A DNA stretch of 64,000 nucleotides from Acrasis kona (lineage: Eukaryota > Heterolobosea > Eutetramitea > Acrasida > Acrasidae): positions 124,001 to 188,000 of the forward strand of contig JAOPGA020000651.1 in the NCBI GenBank assembly GCA_026419775.2. The letters are read 5' to 3'. The position numbers were made by a program, and so were the translations under genes. The notes beneath the pieces are model-generated. The model was not told where the DNA came from. It did not search any database and saw nothing but the letters and a program-made list of their open reading frames with translations. Position 1 is the stretch's first letter. Every line of letters starts with the position of its first letter. Shown one piece after another: positions 40,416 through 49,071 of this stretch.

Positions 40416-41312
40416 ATGGATATCGACCTCCCAGACGGTGTTACCGTTTACTTGGTTAATAAGTACAACAAAGAACACATTTTAAGAAAGAAGGAGAACG
40501 TCAAGACTAAAGATGCGAAGATACCATTGGCGAGTCTTATAAAAGAATGGAGCATGAGAGAAGATTCCATAATTTGGTGCGAGACAGAAGCCAAAGTTGG
40601 AGTAGATAAAAAAGGGTACTCTGACATTGCCTTTTCCTTCATGGACGAAGTTAAAATAAAGGCAGAGGTTACAGGATTAAACCAAATGAAGGCCGCTCAA
40701 GATTTCATGTCTAAGGAGAAGCGTGTCATCAAAACAGCGAATTCGCACACTGCTGATAACACTCAGTACGTAATTGAAGGAGAACCTACTCGCGAACTCC
40801 ATCCAAACGTTGAGCGCAAAAATGTTCTGACCTCAGTACTAAAATCGAAGGACAACGTACCCGTCTCAATGGAGGTACCGGTTGCAAAATCTGTAACAAC
40901 CACTGGAATCAAGCCCTTAGTTTTCGCCAGCTCGCCAAGTAAGCCTTCCATCCAAGTGAATCACAATACAACAACGGAAATACCTCCCATATCAAGTTCA
41001 CCAAGTAACAGCAGAATGATTCAAATCAAGCCGATCACCAAGGGTACAGCACAAGATGGACTCAAGAACATTATGGGCGAAACACCAATGATAAGCCCTA
41101 GAGGTTCAAACCCAAGCCCAAATGTTTTGAAGTTGAGTCCAAGAGGTAATGCAGGAACATCTGCATCAGTACCCATTGTACCAAAATCTTCCAAACAAAA
41201 TACAGGTGGTGATGTCTATCAAGAATTGGAGCAGTTAGCAGGCTTACGTGATCGTGGAATTATCACTAGTCAAGAATTTGAGGAGAAGAAGAAGCAGCTT
41301 CTGGGTTTGTGA
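40416..41312 (+). CDS. SHOCT-domain protein (298 aa)
   Basis: The C-terminal 32 residues (VYQELEQLAGLRDRGIITSQ, then EFEEKKKQLL) are a SHOCT domain, a short helical oligomerisation module usually found at protein ends. The N-terminal about 95 residues are folded-looking but unrecognised (DLPDGVTVYLVNKYNKEHIL, SIIWCETEAKVGVDKKGYSD). The middle is Ser/Pro/Thr-rich with SPSK, SPSN and SPRG sites, probably disordered. Clean ATG at 40416. Function unknown. Confidence 0.7.
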   Translation: MDIDLPDGVTVYLVNKYNKEHILRKKENVKTKDAKIPLASLIKEWSMREDSIIWCETEAKVGVDKKGYSDIAFSFMDEVKIKAEVTGLNQMKAAQDFMSKEKRVIKTANSHTADNTQYVIEGEPTRELHPNVERKNVLTSVLKSKDNVPVSMEVPVAKSVTTTGIKPLVFASSPSKPSIQVNHNTTTEIPPISSSPSNSRMIQIKPITKGTAQDGLKNIMGETPMISPRGSNPSPNVLKLSPRGNAGTSASVPIVPKSSKQNTGGDVYQELEQLAGLRDRGIITSQEFEEKKKQLLGL

Positions 41313-41459
41313 TGTGTCCCTTGTAATAAAAATTGTTTATTTACCGATCGTTTTGCTGAGTCTTGGTAGTAAGGGACAACAAGATGAAGTATTATGATTA
41401 GAACACAAGTATTTGCACGAAATAATCGTTTTATATACATGTTATATACATTATTGCTG

Positions 41460-41813
41460 TCACTGGTTGTTGATGCTGTGGTTTGTTATTACTCTCAGGT
41501 TCATGCTTCTATTAAACGAAGACGTCCTTCTTCGTGACTTGGGCGAGTTGTTTTTTGTAGAGCACGCTTCTAGTTGTTGAACTGGGATTGCCTCTAAGTT
41601 CTCTTTGGTATACAGCTGGGTTGGGTCTAATCCAATGTATGGGTTGATGATATCTGGTATAACATCATCCTGGTAGTTATACTCCACATCCTCATCTATT
41701 ATGCTATCGCTCATTTTGATTCTGTATGGTCCGATCGCCACTCTCTTGCTATTTATACGATGAATCTGGCTATCTAAAGGAGCTAATCGTGTTATGCTCA
41801 ATAAAATGACCAT
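41460..41813 (-). CDS. Hypothetical protein (117 aa, or 84 aa from the inner ATG)
   Basis: Frame opens with an ATG at 41811-41813; an inner ATG (41712-41714) begins the more natural-looking MSDSIIDEDVEYNYQDDVIP. The longer form adds a basic, hydrophobic leader (MVILLSITRLAPLDSQIH) that could be a mitochondrial presequence or just 5' UTR. The C-terminus is Arg/Ser/Asn-rich (SPKSRRRTSSFNRSMN). No family recognised. Confidence 0.4.
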   Translation of the reverse strand: MVILLSITRLAPLDSQIHRINSKRVAIGPYRIKMSDSIIDEDVEYNYQDDVIPDIINPYIGLDPTQLYTKENLEAIPVQQLEACSTKNNSPKSRRRTSSFNRSMNLRVITNHSINNQ

Positions 41814-42241
41814 ATCAGATTGATGCTATAATTAAGGAAAAGTTGTTTGTTTGGTCATTCAATCAATTAACCGTATTACGGACCGTAGGCTTTTTTTGAA
41901 AGAAACAATGGAAATCAGGGAAGCGGTTTGTACAAATCAAACAGGTTCGATCTCAACGTATCAATAGCTACTTCCTTATTTATTGCAATGTACAAAAGTG
42001 GTTCGTTTACGATCAAATCTAAACTAAAGTATCAAATATACTTGATAATGTTTTTGAAACTTTATAAAATTGTTTGGTTGTTCTGGATTGTGGCCACAAC
42101 AACTGTACTGGATCAAGGTTGACACATTGGAGTAAAATGAAGAGAAGTGCGATAGTGAACGAGAGCAACAAAAATCTGCAGAAAAACAAGGACATACAAA
42201 CATACCAACATTTATTTACCAATGCACAACACGTATATAAT
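41814..42241. other. Intergenic region
   Basis: About 430 bases, AT-rich. Short open frames exist on both strands but none looks coding. I see no RNA gene or repeat. Confidence 0.45.
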
Positions 42242-42877
42242 TTACGCACTGAAATCAACCTCACTTGGGCTACTTAGCAGTGTAGAAAAGAATGCTTTGA
42301 TGGTGTTCTTACATTTTGTGTTTTCAACCTTCTCTGTACATTTTGGAGCATCTAGAATCACATAATCATCTTCGGGGGTCTCCTCGTCTTCTATATACAC
42401 ATCTGCTTTAGAGTTAGAAGCAAAATCATCTGACTGTGGCAACTCCTCGTCTTCAGTTTCTTCATCACAATTCAAAGATATTTCGGTTTCTGTCTGGTAT
42501 GTTGAGACCAAACGTTCGCAGTACTCTAGTTCAGAATAGAGGTCGTTTAGTTTATCTCTTAAATTCTGTAGCAAATTACATCTTTCTTCGAATTGCTGCT
42601 GGTCAATGTATTTCTTCCTTTTGTCTCTTGTTAAGGCCTCCCCCAACTTTATAATGTGCTTTTGGGCGTGAATAGTAGTTTGTCTTACAAATGCCAACTT
42701 CTCCTCATCTTCTTCAACCGTTTTCATACTCACAACGTCATCCATTGAGAAAAGCTGTATGCTTGACTCCTTGGGATGTTCATTTCTAAACATCCTCAGT
42801 ATACCTTCCATATTTACATCATTCAGGCTATCACACAAAGCGTTGAACTTGTAATCCCACAACCCCCTGTCGTTCAT
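42242..42877 (-). CDS. Hypothetical coiled-coil protein (211 aa)
   Basis: Single exon, ATG at 42875-42877. The first 60 residues are folded-looking (MNDRGLWDYKFNALCDSLND), then a helical or coiled region (QQQFEERCNLLQNLRDKLND, LYSELEYCERLVSTY) and a very acidic C-terminal third (DEETEDEELPQSDD, IEDEETPEDDYVIL). No family recognised. An adaptor or complex subunit would fit, but that is only inferred from composition. Confidence 0.55.
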   Translation of the reverse strand: MNDRGLWDYKFNALCDSLNDVNMEGILRMFRNEHPKESSIQLFSMDDVVSMKTVEEDEEKLAFVRQTTIHAQKHIIKLGEALTRDKRKKYIDQQQFEERCNLLQNLRDKLNDLYSELEYCERLVSTYQTETEISLNCDEETEDEELPQSDDFASNSKADVYIEDEETPEDDYVILDAPKCTEKVENTKCKNTIKAFFSTLLSSPSEVDFSA

Positions 42878-43092
42878 TTTTTTGAGTTAGGGTCTTGAAG
42901 TTTGAATGATTAAGAACTCCGATTTTGTAACCGATTTCTCCGGAAGGGGGACGGTGCCTCCCAAGTTTAACCGACAACGCAAACTCAAAAGAAGCATGTT
43001 ATTACGAGTGTAACATAGAGCTCGGATGTCTGTAACAATTATAATACTGATTGAATAACATTTTATCAGATTAAGTAAACAACATTTTTATT

Positions 43093-43935
43093 TTAGGGTT
43101 TGATGGCAGTCAAAAGATTAGCAATCATTGTTAGTTCCACCTCTCCTTGTTCGTTCAGCATTACTTGGATCAAGTCCATTGCATTGTCTTTATACTTTAA
43201 TTTTGATGACTCATCCATTCCACTGATTAATTTCTGCACAACTGGATTATCATAAAAAAAGTCAATCAATGGTTTTGGTTCGCCTACGTTACATTTGTGA
43301 CCGGGAGTGAGTTCTTGTGAGATTGCATCCTTCAAACCCACTTCTGTTGCTATTCGAACCAACACATCAGGATCTGTAAAGTTGAGTAGATCTTTTTTTG
43401 GTGGAGGTGTGCTACTACTACTTCCAACGGTAAGATCAGCGGCGGCTTTTGTAACTTTCGCCAAGTCGTTGTGCCTCCAAGTTGATACAATTAACATGCC
43501 GCCAGGTTTAAGTACACGAGCAGCTTCGGTGAAGAATTTTTTTGGCTCTGAAAAAAACATTACACCAAATTGACAGAAAATATAATCAAATGTATCACTC
43601 GGAATGGAGGACATGTCCGTCGCGTCCATTACTTCTGCCTTGACGTTCTTTATGTCTTCTTTGTTGATTTTCTCGTTCACAGTTTGAATGTAAGCGTCCG
43701 AGAAGTCCGTGGCGACAAAATCGAAACTCTCATTACAAATTTCTCTTGCTTCAAAAGTAATAACTCCACTTCCACATGCTGCGTCAAGAACTTTAATTCT
43801 GTCTATGTTCAATCTCTCGGATATTTGGGGGAAACTAATAGTTTTGAAAGTTAGTCTCGCAAACAGTCCAACAGTCCGAAGAACAGGTTCAAACTCCTTT
43901 GCTTGTGATCTCCACGAGTCCATTTTATTTGACAT
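43093..43935 (-). CDS. Class I SAM-dependent methyltransferase
   Basis: 280 residues. Motif I VLDAACGSGVITFEA binds SAM; FDFVATDFSDAYIQ and AEVMDATDMSS follow as motifs II and post-II. FDYIFCQFGVMFFSEPKKFF and ARVLKPGGMLIVSTWRHND are the usual motif IV and motif VI of UbiE/Methyltransf_11 enzymes acting on small molecules. Substrate unknown. The start is the ATG at 43933-43935. It lies 167 bases downstream of the ICMT-like gene on the same strand, but no functional link is evident. Confidence 0.85.
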   Translation of the reverse strand: MSNKMDSWRSQAKEFEPVLRTVGLFARLTFKTISFPQISERLNIDRIKVLDAACGSGVITFEAREICNESFDFVATDFSDAYIQTVNEKINKEDIKNVKAEVMDATDMSSIPSDTFDYIFCQFGVMFFSEPKKFFTEAARVLKPGGMLIVSTWRHNDLAKVTKAAADLTVGSSSSTPPPKKDLLNFTDPDVLVRIATEVGLKDAISQELTPGHKCNVGEPKPLIDFFYDNPVVQKLISGMDESSKLKYKDNAMDLIQVMLNEQGEVELTMIANLLTAIKP

Positions 43936-44102
43936 TGTTGGTCCGATTCCCCGACATTGACCTGGGTTAACAAGATGGTGTGAACGAAAATCCCTTTTGT
44001 TGTAAATCTAAATTTATTTAATTCCCAACAAAACCATCGCCAACCATGGGTGAACCTGTGGTAATACAGACTGTACAATTCATATTCAAGATATTTCGGT
44101 GC

Positions 44103-44792
44103 TCATAAGATGAAAGGCAAATACTTGTAAGTCTTGCTCTCATAATCTTTAAATTCATCCTTAAAGTATTCAGACATTAGCTTCTCCTCTAGTGATACCC
44201 TCTTTATGATAAATGCCGCCACAAATGATATGTTTAACATAGGGTTCATCCAATGGCCAATAATGTCTTTCGAAGATGATGGTAGAAAACAAAATATCCA
44301 TTCATTCCTACAAAGCATAAATGAACCAGTCACCATAAATAATATAGCTGTATAAGATGGATGTCGAACGTAAGCATAAGGTCCGCTTCTTATAAGCTTG
44401 TGTTGTGGTAGAATGGCGACATCAAAAGTAAAAAAGGATCCAAGGGTATGAAAACACCACAATCTTGTTAGCGACCCAACCATAACTAACACGAAGCCTA
44501 TTAGTTGGATGCTGCTCAGCAGAAGACTTCCAGGTTGTCTGTTGGGACATAAACTGTGCAAGTAGGGTGATTTTATATCTTGTAGTATCATAAGAGTCAC
44601 ATAGGTCACGGTCCAGCCGGTCACAAATGATCTAACTAAAGGTGGCGTTACGTTCTTTGCAAACTTCAAAAAGTGTCCTTCATTTACATCTGGTTTTCCT
44701 CCTAGTTTATTGGGATTGGCAAGAGCTTTGCATAGCGTCACAGCTGCAACAATCAAGAGTGTGACATCTACCACAATTTGTTCCCCGTTCAT
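44103..44792 (-). CDS. Isoprenylcysteine carboxyl methyltransferase-like membrane protein
   Basis: 229 residues with about five hydrophobic segments. The C-terminal catalytic core of the ICMT/PEMT-like family is clear: HKLIRSGPYAYVRHPSYTAI (the GPY.yvRHP.Y motif) and LEEKLMSEYFKDEFKDYESK (LEExxLxxxFGxxYxxY). In eukaryotes ICMT methylates prenylated CAAX proteins in the ER; the Rho GTPase in this window ends in such a box. Related bacterial proteins have other substrates, so the exact reaction is uncertain. Its start is only 18 bases from the end of the PIF/Harbinger element, which therefore may occupy its promoter. Confidence 0.75.
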   Translation of the reverse strand: MNGEQIVVDVTLLIVAAVTLCKALANPNKLGGKPDVNEGHFLKFAKNVTPPLVRSFVTGWTVTYVTLMILQDIKSPYLHSLCPNRQPGSLLLSSIQLIGFVLVMVGSLTRLWCFHTLGSFFTFDVAILPQHKLIRSGPYAYVRHPSYTAILFMVTGSFMLCRNEWIFCFLPSSSKDIIGHWMNPMLNISFVAAFIIKRVSLEEKLMSEYFKDEFKDYESKTYKYLPFIL

Positions 44793-44810
44793 TCTTTACT
44801 TATTTACAAT

Positions 44811-44920
44811 AGAACTCTTTTTCAATTTACATTTCGGTTAACGCGTGCATTACCTTGTAATAACTTTTTCACACATGTAATATTTAATACACGCAATAAC
44901 CACAAGTTCTTATAATTAAT
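44811..44920 (+). repeat. Left terminal inverted repeat of the transposon
   Basis: Begins AGAACTCTTTT and ends near AGTTCTTATAATTAA. It matches the right end in inverse orientation mainly over the outer about 18 and inner about 35 bases. Outer AGAACT and inner AGTTCT are also complementary, so each end can fold back on itself. Confidence 0.75.
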
Positions 44921-44927
44921 ACATGTT

Positions 44928-45945
44928 TTATTCAAGTACAAATGCGCCGTGCAGCTTTCTGAAATTATAAAGTCCACAGGCTATAGCCACACAGGAAATA
45001 TATAGAGGCAGAGAATGCTGAAATGCGTGCCTCTTGCTGACTGATCGGCATTTTTTGAACCATCCGTTGACGTGCTCAACAATTTTCTGCTCTCTCCTTG
45101 ATACTTCATCAAACCTCTTCCTCCTCTCATTATCACCAATAGATGTTGTCTTGTATCCTGCAACTACAAAATCCAATCCGCTATATGCACTGTCTGTAAG
45201 TGCGTAATTGTCCCCAACTACGTCTTGAATAACATAACAGTTACGTGCTTGCATGCAGTCATGCATAGATCCGGGAAACCCAGTCTCGAAAGCAATGATG
45301 AACCCATCAAAGTCAACCAATAATTGTGTGACCATACCATGCATCTGATAGTGTGTACTGTACCAAAAATGTTGGTTCTTTTGTGGCCGCCGCCTCTGAT
45401 GAATTGTTCCATCAAGAACAAACTTAATTAAAGTGCTTATGCTTGAGCAAGTGCCTGATACTTGCTTATTAGGTATATATTTGGTGAAGTAAATAGCAAG
45501 CACTGCTGTCATTACATTAATAACTTTGCTTACAATGTATTCTGAGACACCAAACATGAGCCCAAAAGAAGCATAAGAGTCATACTTGACAATCCACATC
45601 AAAGTTAACAACAGCATGTCATCAAAACTCATACATCTAAAAAGTTAATTGAGATAAACATAAAACTTACTTGACTTTTGTTTGCTCCATAACGTGCTGT
45701 ATTTGATCATTCAAATCACTTTTTATAAGTTCAAACTGGTCAGCAGTAAGACGAATGTTCTTGGTGAATAACAAAGGAAACTCTTTAAAATACTCGTAAT
45801 TTTGGTGTCTCCGATACTTGGTTCTGGACCTTCGAGAGCTTTTCCCCCTTCCAATTCCTATATTTGTATGTAATGCTGCTTTTTCAATAAAAAGAGGGTA
45901 TTCTACTATGTCCCTTTCCGTTGCCAAGTCCTCAAGTACATGCAA
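44928..45945 (-). CDS. PIF/Harbinger transposase (DDE_4 superfamily)
   Basis: Two exons, 45671-45945 and 44928-45636 (intron 34 nt, AA|A phase). The catalytic carboxylates stand in the usual places: FVLDGTIHQ (first D), FPGSMHDCMQAR (second D), YALTDSAYSG, and REQKIVEHVNGWFKK (E). N-terminal helices should bind the ends. The frame is open at the 5' side only from a TTG at 45945 after an upstream stop, so a further short 5' exon or a different start is probable. At least 327 residues, near family length (about 350-450). It should cut and paste the element together with the partner protein. Confidence 0.85.
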
Positions 45946-46037
45946 CGATCGCCCTGCACCATTTCAATTTCTGGTTGTTCGGAATCATCGGAATTAATTT
46001 GAAATTGGAAATCAAACACAGAACAAAGAACATGTAG

Positions 46038-46098
46038 ACCAACGGAACAGGAAACGGAACAGGAAACGGAATCAGGAAACGGAATCAGGAATCAGGAA
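46038..46098. repeat. Short GGAAACGGAA(T)CA tandem repeat
   Basis: About five imperfect copies of a 10-13-base unit around GGAACAGGAAAC and GGAATCAGG lie between the two divergent transposon genes. A position in the shared promoter region suggests either a regulatory array or replication slippage. Confidence 0.7.
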
Positions 46099-46147
46099 TT
46101 ATAGTAGTATAAATGAGATAAAATGCCTAACATTTATTCAACAAAAA

Positions 46148-47122
46148 ATGACAAGAAGCCGACAAAGTAGAGATTATTCCTCCCCATCATCTCCAACTTT
46201 TGACAATCTGAGCACGCAGGCCCCTTCACAGCGACCTGACTCTCCATTAATAGACTCAGATGATTCCGTGAGACCAGATTCACCACAAACAATTTATAAC
46301 CGACTTGAGGCAGAATCACTTATCTCACCACAAAGATCAGATGCTCAAAACAAAAAAAGAGCACCCAAAGACGATGAGGACAACGACGATGAGGACGATG
46401 GTGGAGATGATGAGGACAAGGAAGTTGGAAAGCCAAAACAGAAGCGAGTACGGCTGCCAAATGACGTCAAGGCTACCATTGTACGTGTTCACATGGCAGG
46501 TCAGAGAAGTTGGGTGAGTACTTTGAAGAATAAGGAAGTTGCCCGTATAATGAAAACTTACGGCTGCAGTGAGCAGTCAATTAAGAATGCTGTTCGCTCT
46601 GCTACTACTTCTGCAGGCAAGCGCTCTAGCACTGGCAAGGGAAAAAGCAAACGTACCAAGGTCACAGAAGCAATTTATAGCGACAATAGTGGGTCTGACG
46701 CGGAGCAGGTACCAAAGAAGAGGCTACGAGAGCATGAAATAGCGGCGCTTGACGAGGGTGAAAAAGCGGCCATGCAGACACAAGAATCATCTGCCTCAAT
46801 GAGCACAATTGAAGAGGTCAAGAAATCAAGAGACGATTACAAAAACAACACCCAGGTGCTTCGCGACGAGATTCAAAGTCGCGCTGCTGAGAAACTTCGC
46901 CAAATACAAGCAGCAAGAGCACAAGAGGAATCCAGACTTGCTGTGCTTAAAGAATCAAACAAAAGTAGGGAGCGAATGTACACTGCAATGGAGAAGATGG
47001 TAGAGAAACTTGTTGCAGCAGATCAAAACCCAAATGATGACAGGCTATCAAGAATTGAGTTGACTCTAGAGAAGCTGGCTACTGTTGTTGATCGATTGGC
47101 ATCAAGAGATCATCATGTCTAA
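46148..47122 (+). CDS. Transposon-encoded accessory protein, DNA-binding-like
   Basis: 324 residues. A Ser/Pro-rich N-terminus, a strongly acidic run (DDEDNDDEDDGGDDEDKE), a basic region with a helix-turn-helix-like stretch (VRLPNDVKATIVRVHMAGQR, KEVARIMKTYGCSEQSIKNA), a Lys-rich patch and a C-terminal coiled coil (VLRDEIQSRAAEKLRQIQAA...). In PIF/Harbinger elements the second gene encodes a Myb/SANT-type protein that brings the transposase to the ends. That role is inferred from location and divergent orientation; I do not see a canonical Myb Trp pattern. Confidence 0.6.
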   Translation: MTRSRQSRDYSSPSSPTFDNLSTQAPSQRPDSPLIDSDDSVRPDSPQTIYNRLEAESLISPQRSDAQNKKRAPKDDEDNDDEDDGGDDEDKEVGKPKQKRVRLPNDVKATIVRVHMAGQRSWVSTLKNKEVARIMKTYGCSEQSIKNAVRSATTSAGKRSSTGKGKSKRTKVTEAIYSDNSGSDAEQVPKKRLREHEIAALDEGEKAAMQTQESSASMSTIEEVKKSRDDYKNNTQVLRDEIQSRAAEKLRQIQAARAQEESRLAVLKESNKSRERMYTAMEKMVEKLVAADQNPNDDRLSRIELTLEKLATVVDRLASRDHHV

Positions 47123-47160
47123 ATAAACTCCTTACTTTGCTAAATTTCACATCTTTAATA

Positions 47161-47262
47161 CATTCGTTAATTATAAGAACTCGATGTAATGCATGTATTA
47201 ATTAATTTAGGCATGTGATGCGGTGTATTATTTTTATACATGCGAAATCGTAAAAGAGTTCT
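47161..47262 (-). repeat. Right terminal inverted repeat of the transposon
   Basis: Reverse complement starts AGAACTCTTTT and includes GAGTTCTTATAATTAA (about 47167-47182), pairing with the left end. AAT target duplication follows at 47263-47265. Confidence 0.75.
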
Positions 47263-47324
47263 AATAAAATGATCTATTAATTATTCCAGTTATTACGTAT
47301 TAAGAAGTGGATGTCTCTCCAAAA

Positions 47325-47455
47325 CGTTAAAAATTTTCCGATTCTCCCATCGGATCCCCTTGCTCCACTACTGGTAATACTGTAGACCATTACTACACCG
47401 TGCGCCACTTTAGCCTGATGGCCTTCCGCATCTATGATAAGGACTGCCTGCTCCA
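47325..47455 (-). other. Unexplained structured, GC-richer segment
   Basis: The segment stands out from its AT-rich surroundings. On the minus strand it carries GTGGCGCACGGTG (resembling a Pol III A box or a tRNA-derived SINE head), a stem GTAAT/ATTAC, a terminal perfect hairpin CCGAT-GGGAGA-ATCGG, and then a TTTTT run. No T-arm/B box is evident, so it is not a tRNA. It could be a small non-coding RNA gene or a SINE remnant; no protein frame fits. Confidence 0.3.
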
Positions 47456-47519
47456 ATAATAAAAAATCCTAATTTCAAAAAGTCAATTTCGCAAATTTAT
47501 TTTGAGGCATTCGTATCAA

Positions 47520-47729
47520 TTAACATTTCAACACGGTTTTGTCAAGAGCCATAGGAAAATCCACTGTGGGTTCGTGAGGGCAGTTTCTACTCAAATACTC
47601 ATTCCATAGTCCATCGCACTGAACACCACGAGATGAGAAGGTATTTCTGATAGCTTGACATCTTCTAAGATTCTCACATAGAGACATGGTAATCAACAGT
47701 AGAATAGCCACGTACAGAAGCGTCATCAT
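47520..47729 (-). CDS. Small secreted Cys-containing peptide (69 aa)
   Basis: ATG at 47727-47729. A signal peptide (MMTLLYVAILLLITMS) precedes a mature part of about 50 residues with five cysteines (RRCQAI, GVQCDGLW, SRNCPHEP, terminal KC). No family recognised; secretion is inferred from the leader. Length and clean hydrophobic start make it a likely real small gene. Confidence 0.55.
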   Translation of the reverse strand: MMTLLYVAILLLITMSLCENLRRCQAIRNTFSSRGVQCDGLWNEYLSRNCPHEPTVDFPMALDKTVLKC

Positions 47730-47980
47730 TTTTTTTATACATAAAAAAATTGATCACACCATCAAGACTCATCTTTTAGTTATATGAAGAAATCTATTAA
47801 ATAGAAAAAGAAACCTGTTTGATATGATGTTAGTATGGACTTCATATCCTGTTATGCAAACTAATAAAAATATAAAAAAAGTTGTTCTAATAAGTTAATG
47901 AGTTATCTTGATTGACGTTTGACATGCACTAGGATTGGCATGTTAGTGACCTCACACTAAGGGCTAATCTTTTATGAAAT

Positions 47981-48907
47981 ATGATTTCCGCCCACCGTGC
48001 TCACAGACTTGCCCTTCGCGTCCATCAACAAGTGAGGTTGTACTCGTCCATCAACCCATTCAAGACACAAGAGGAGTACAACAAAGACTTTAGAGAAGCC
48101 AAGTCTTTGGTAACGGAGAGCCAGATTGAACAGTTTCATAATGATGGTGCCATCAAACTATCGGGTGTTTTCTCACAAAAGCATTTGGATTCAATTGCAG
48201 AGGGAGTTGAGCAAAACTTAAAAAACCCATCTAGTGATGCTGACCACATCTTGGACGGACAGTCTAACACAAAGTTTTTCGGAGACTACGGGAACTGGCA
48301 CCGCCTAGATGGCATCAGAGAATTTGTTTTCAAGAGCAATGCAGCTGCAATAGCCTCGACCATACTCAGAACAAAGAATGTGAATTTCTATCACGAACAC
48401 GTACTTGTAAAACAACCTAACGCAGATAAGCCAACCCCCTTCCATCATGATTTTCCATACTACCCTCTCAACGGGTATGACATGCTTTCATTATGGATCC
48501 CATTAGACTATGTACCTAAGGACACTGGTGTGCAATATGTGAAAGGATCTCATAAATGGAACAAACTGTTCATCCCCAAGAATTTTAGCACTTATGAGGA
48601 TTACCAATCCTATAAGAGCAGTGAGCAGTATGAAAGTGTACCTCAAAAAGAAATTGAGGAAGGAAAGTACGAACTTTTGTATTGGGAGATGAACCCAGGA
48701 GACGTAATTGTGTTCCACGCTAGAACAATTCACGGGTCGCCAGGTAACAAGCACAACCAGAATAGAAGGGCGCTGGCTACAAGATGGCTAGGAGAAGACA
48801 TTCGATTCACCTTGAAGAAGACCGAGATTCCACCACAGAATACGTATGACCTCAAGGAAGGAGAGAAGTTTCATGGAGAAATGTTCCCTTCATTTAAATT
48901 CGAATAA
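47981..48907 (+). CDS. Phytanoyl-CoA dioxygenase (PhyH) family, probably mitochondrial
   Basis: 308 residues. The N-terminus (MISAHRAHRLALRVHQQVRL, YSS) looks like a mitochondrial targeting sequence. The PhyH double-stranded beta-helix shows the Fe(II) facial triad: HHDFPYY (HxD) and the distal His in FHARTIHGSPGNKH, with the 2-oxoglutarate Arg in NQNRRALATRW. LSLWIPLDYVPKDTGVQYVK and GSHKWN are typical core strands. The substrate is unknown; the family covers phytanoyl-CoA hydroxylation and many other hydroxylations. No peroxisomal C-terminal SKL. Confidence 0.9.
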   Translation: MISAHRAHRLALRVHQQVRLYSSINPFKTQEEYNKDFREAKSLVTESQIEQFHNDGAIKLSGVFSQKHLDSIAEGVEQNLKNPSSDADHILDGQSNTKFFGDYGNWHRLDGIREFVFKSNAAAIASTILRTKNVNFYHEHVLVKQPNADKPTPFHHDFPYYPLNGYDMLSLWIPLDYVPKDTGVQYVKGSHKWNKLFIPKNFSTYEDYQSYKSSEQYESVPQKEIEEGKYELLYWEMNPGDVIVFHARTIHGSPGNKHNQNRRALATRWLGEDIRFTLKKTEIPPQNTYDLKEGEKFHGEMFPSFKFE

Positions 48908-49071
48908 ATGTATCGGTATACTTCTGATTATTGTTAATCCTATAATGTGCTAAATCTTTTTGAAATCACTCATGAATGTGCTGTTGGGTGCAGTTTGAAT
49001 GACTGTATGGTGTGACTTGTAAATCCTGTTCAACGATTCAAAATATCTACTCAACTAGCAAGGCAAGCATA

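Larger units (their letters stand above)
44811..47262. mobile_element. PIF/Harbinger-type DNA transposon, about 2.45 kb
   Basis: Ends are inverted repeats: AGAACTCTTTT outermost at both ends and AGTTCTTATAATTAA about 95 bases in on the left and about 80 on the right, with intervening similarity (TTAATACA.GCA.TA). Flanks show a matching 3-base target duplication AAT (44808-44810 and 47263-47265); an alternative reading is a 2-base TA. Inside are two divergent genes, a DDE transposase on the minus strand and a second, DNA-binding-like protein on the plus strand, the standard two-gene layout of autonomous Harbingers. Both frames look intact, so the copy may be young. Confidence 0.85.

Noticed and set aside
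42019-42277. Overlapping short frames on both strands between 42.0 and 42.3 kb
   Set aside because: Start codons are non-ATG or compositions are transmembrane-like AT-rich noise; they overlap the 3' end of a better supported gene.
47325-47455. A second tRNA gene
   Set aside because: No T arm or B box and no consistent cloverleaf; kept only as an unexplained structured segment.
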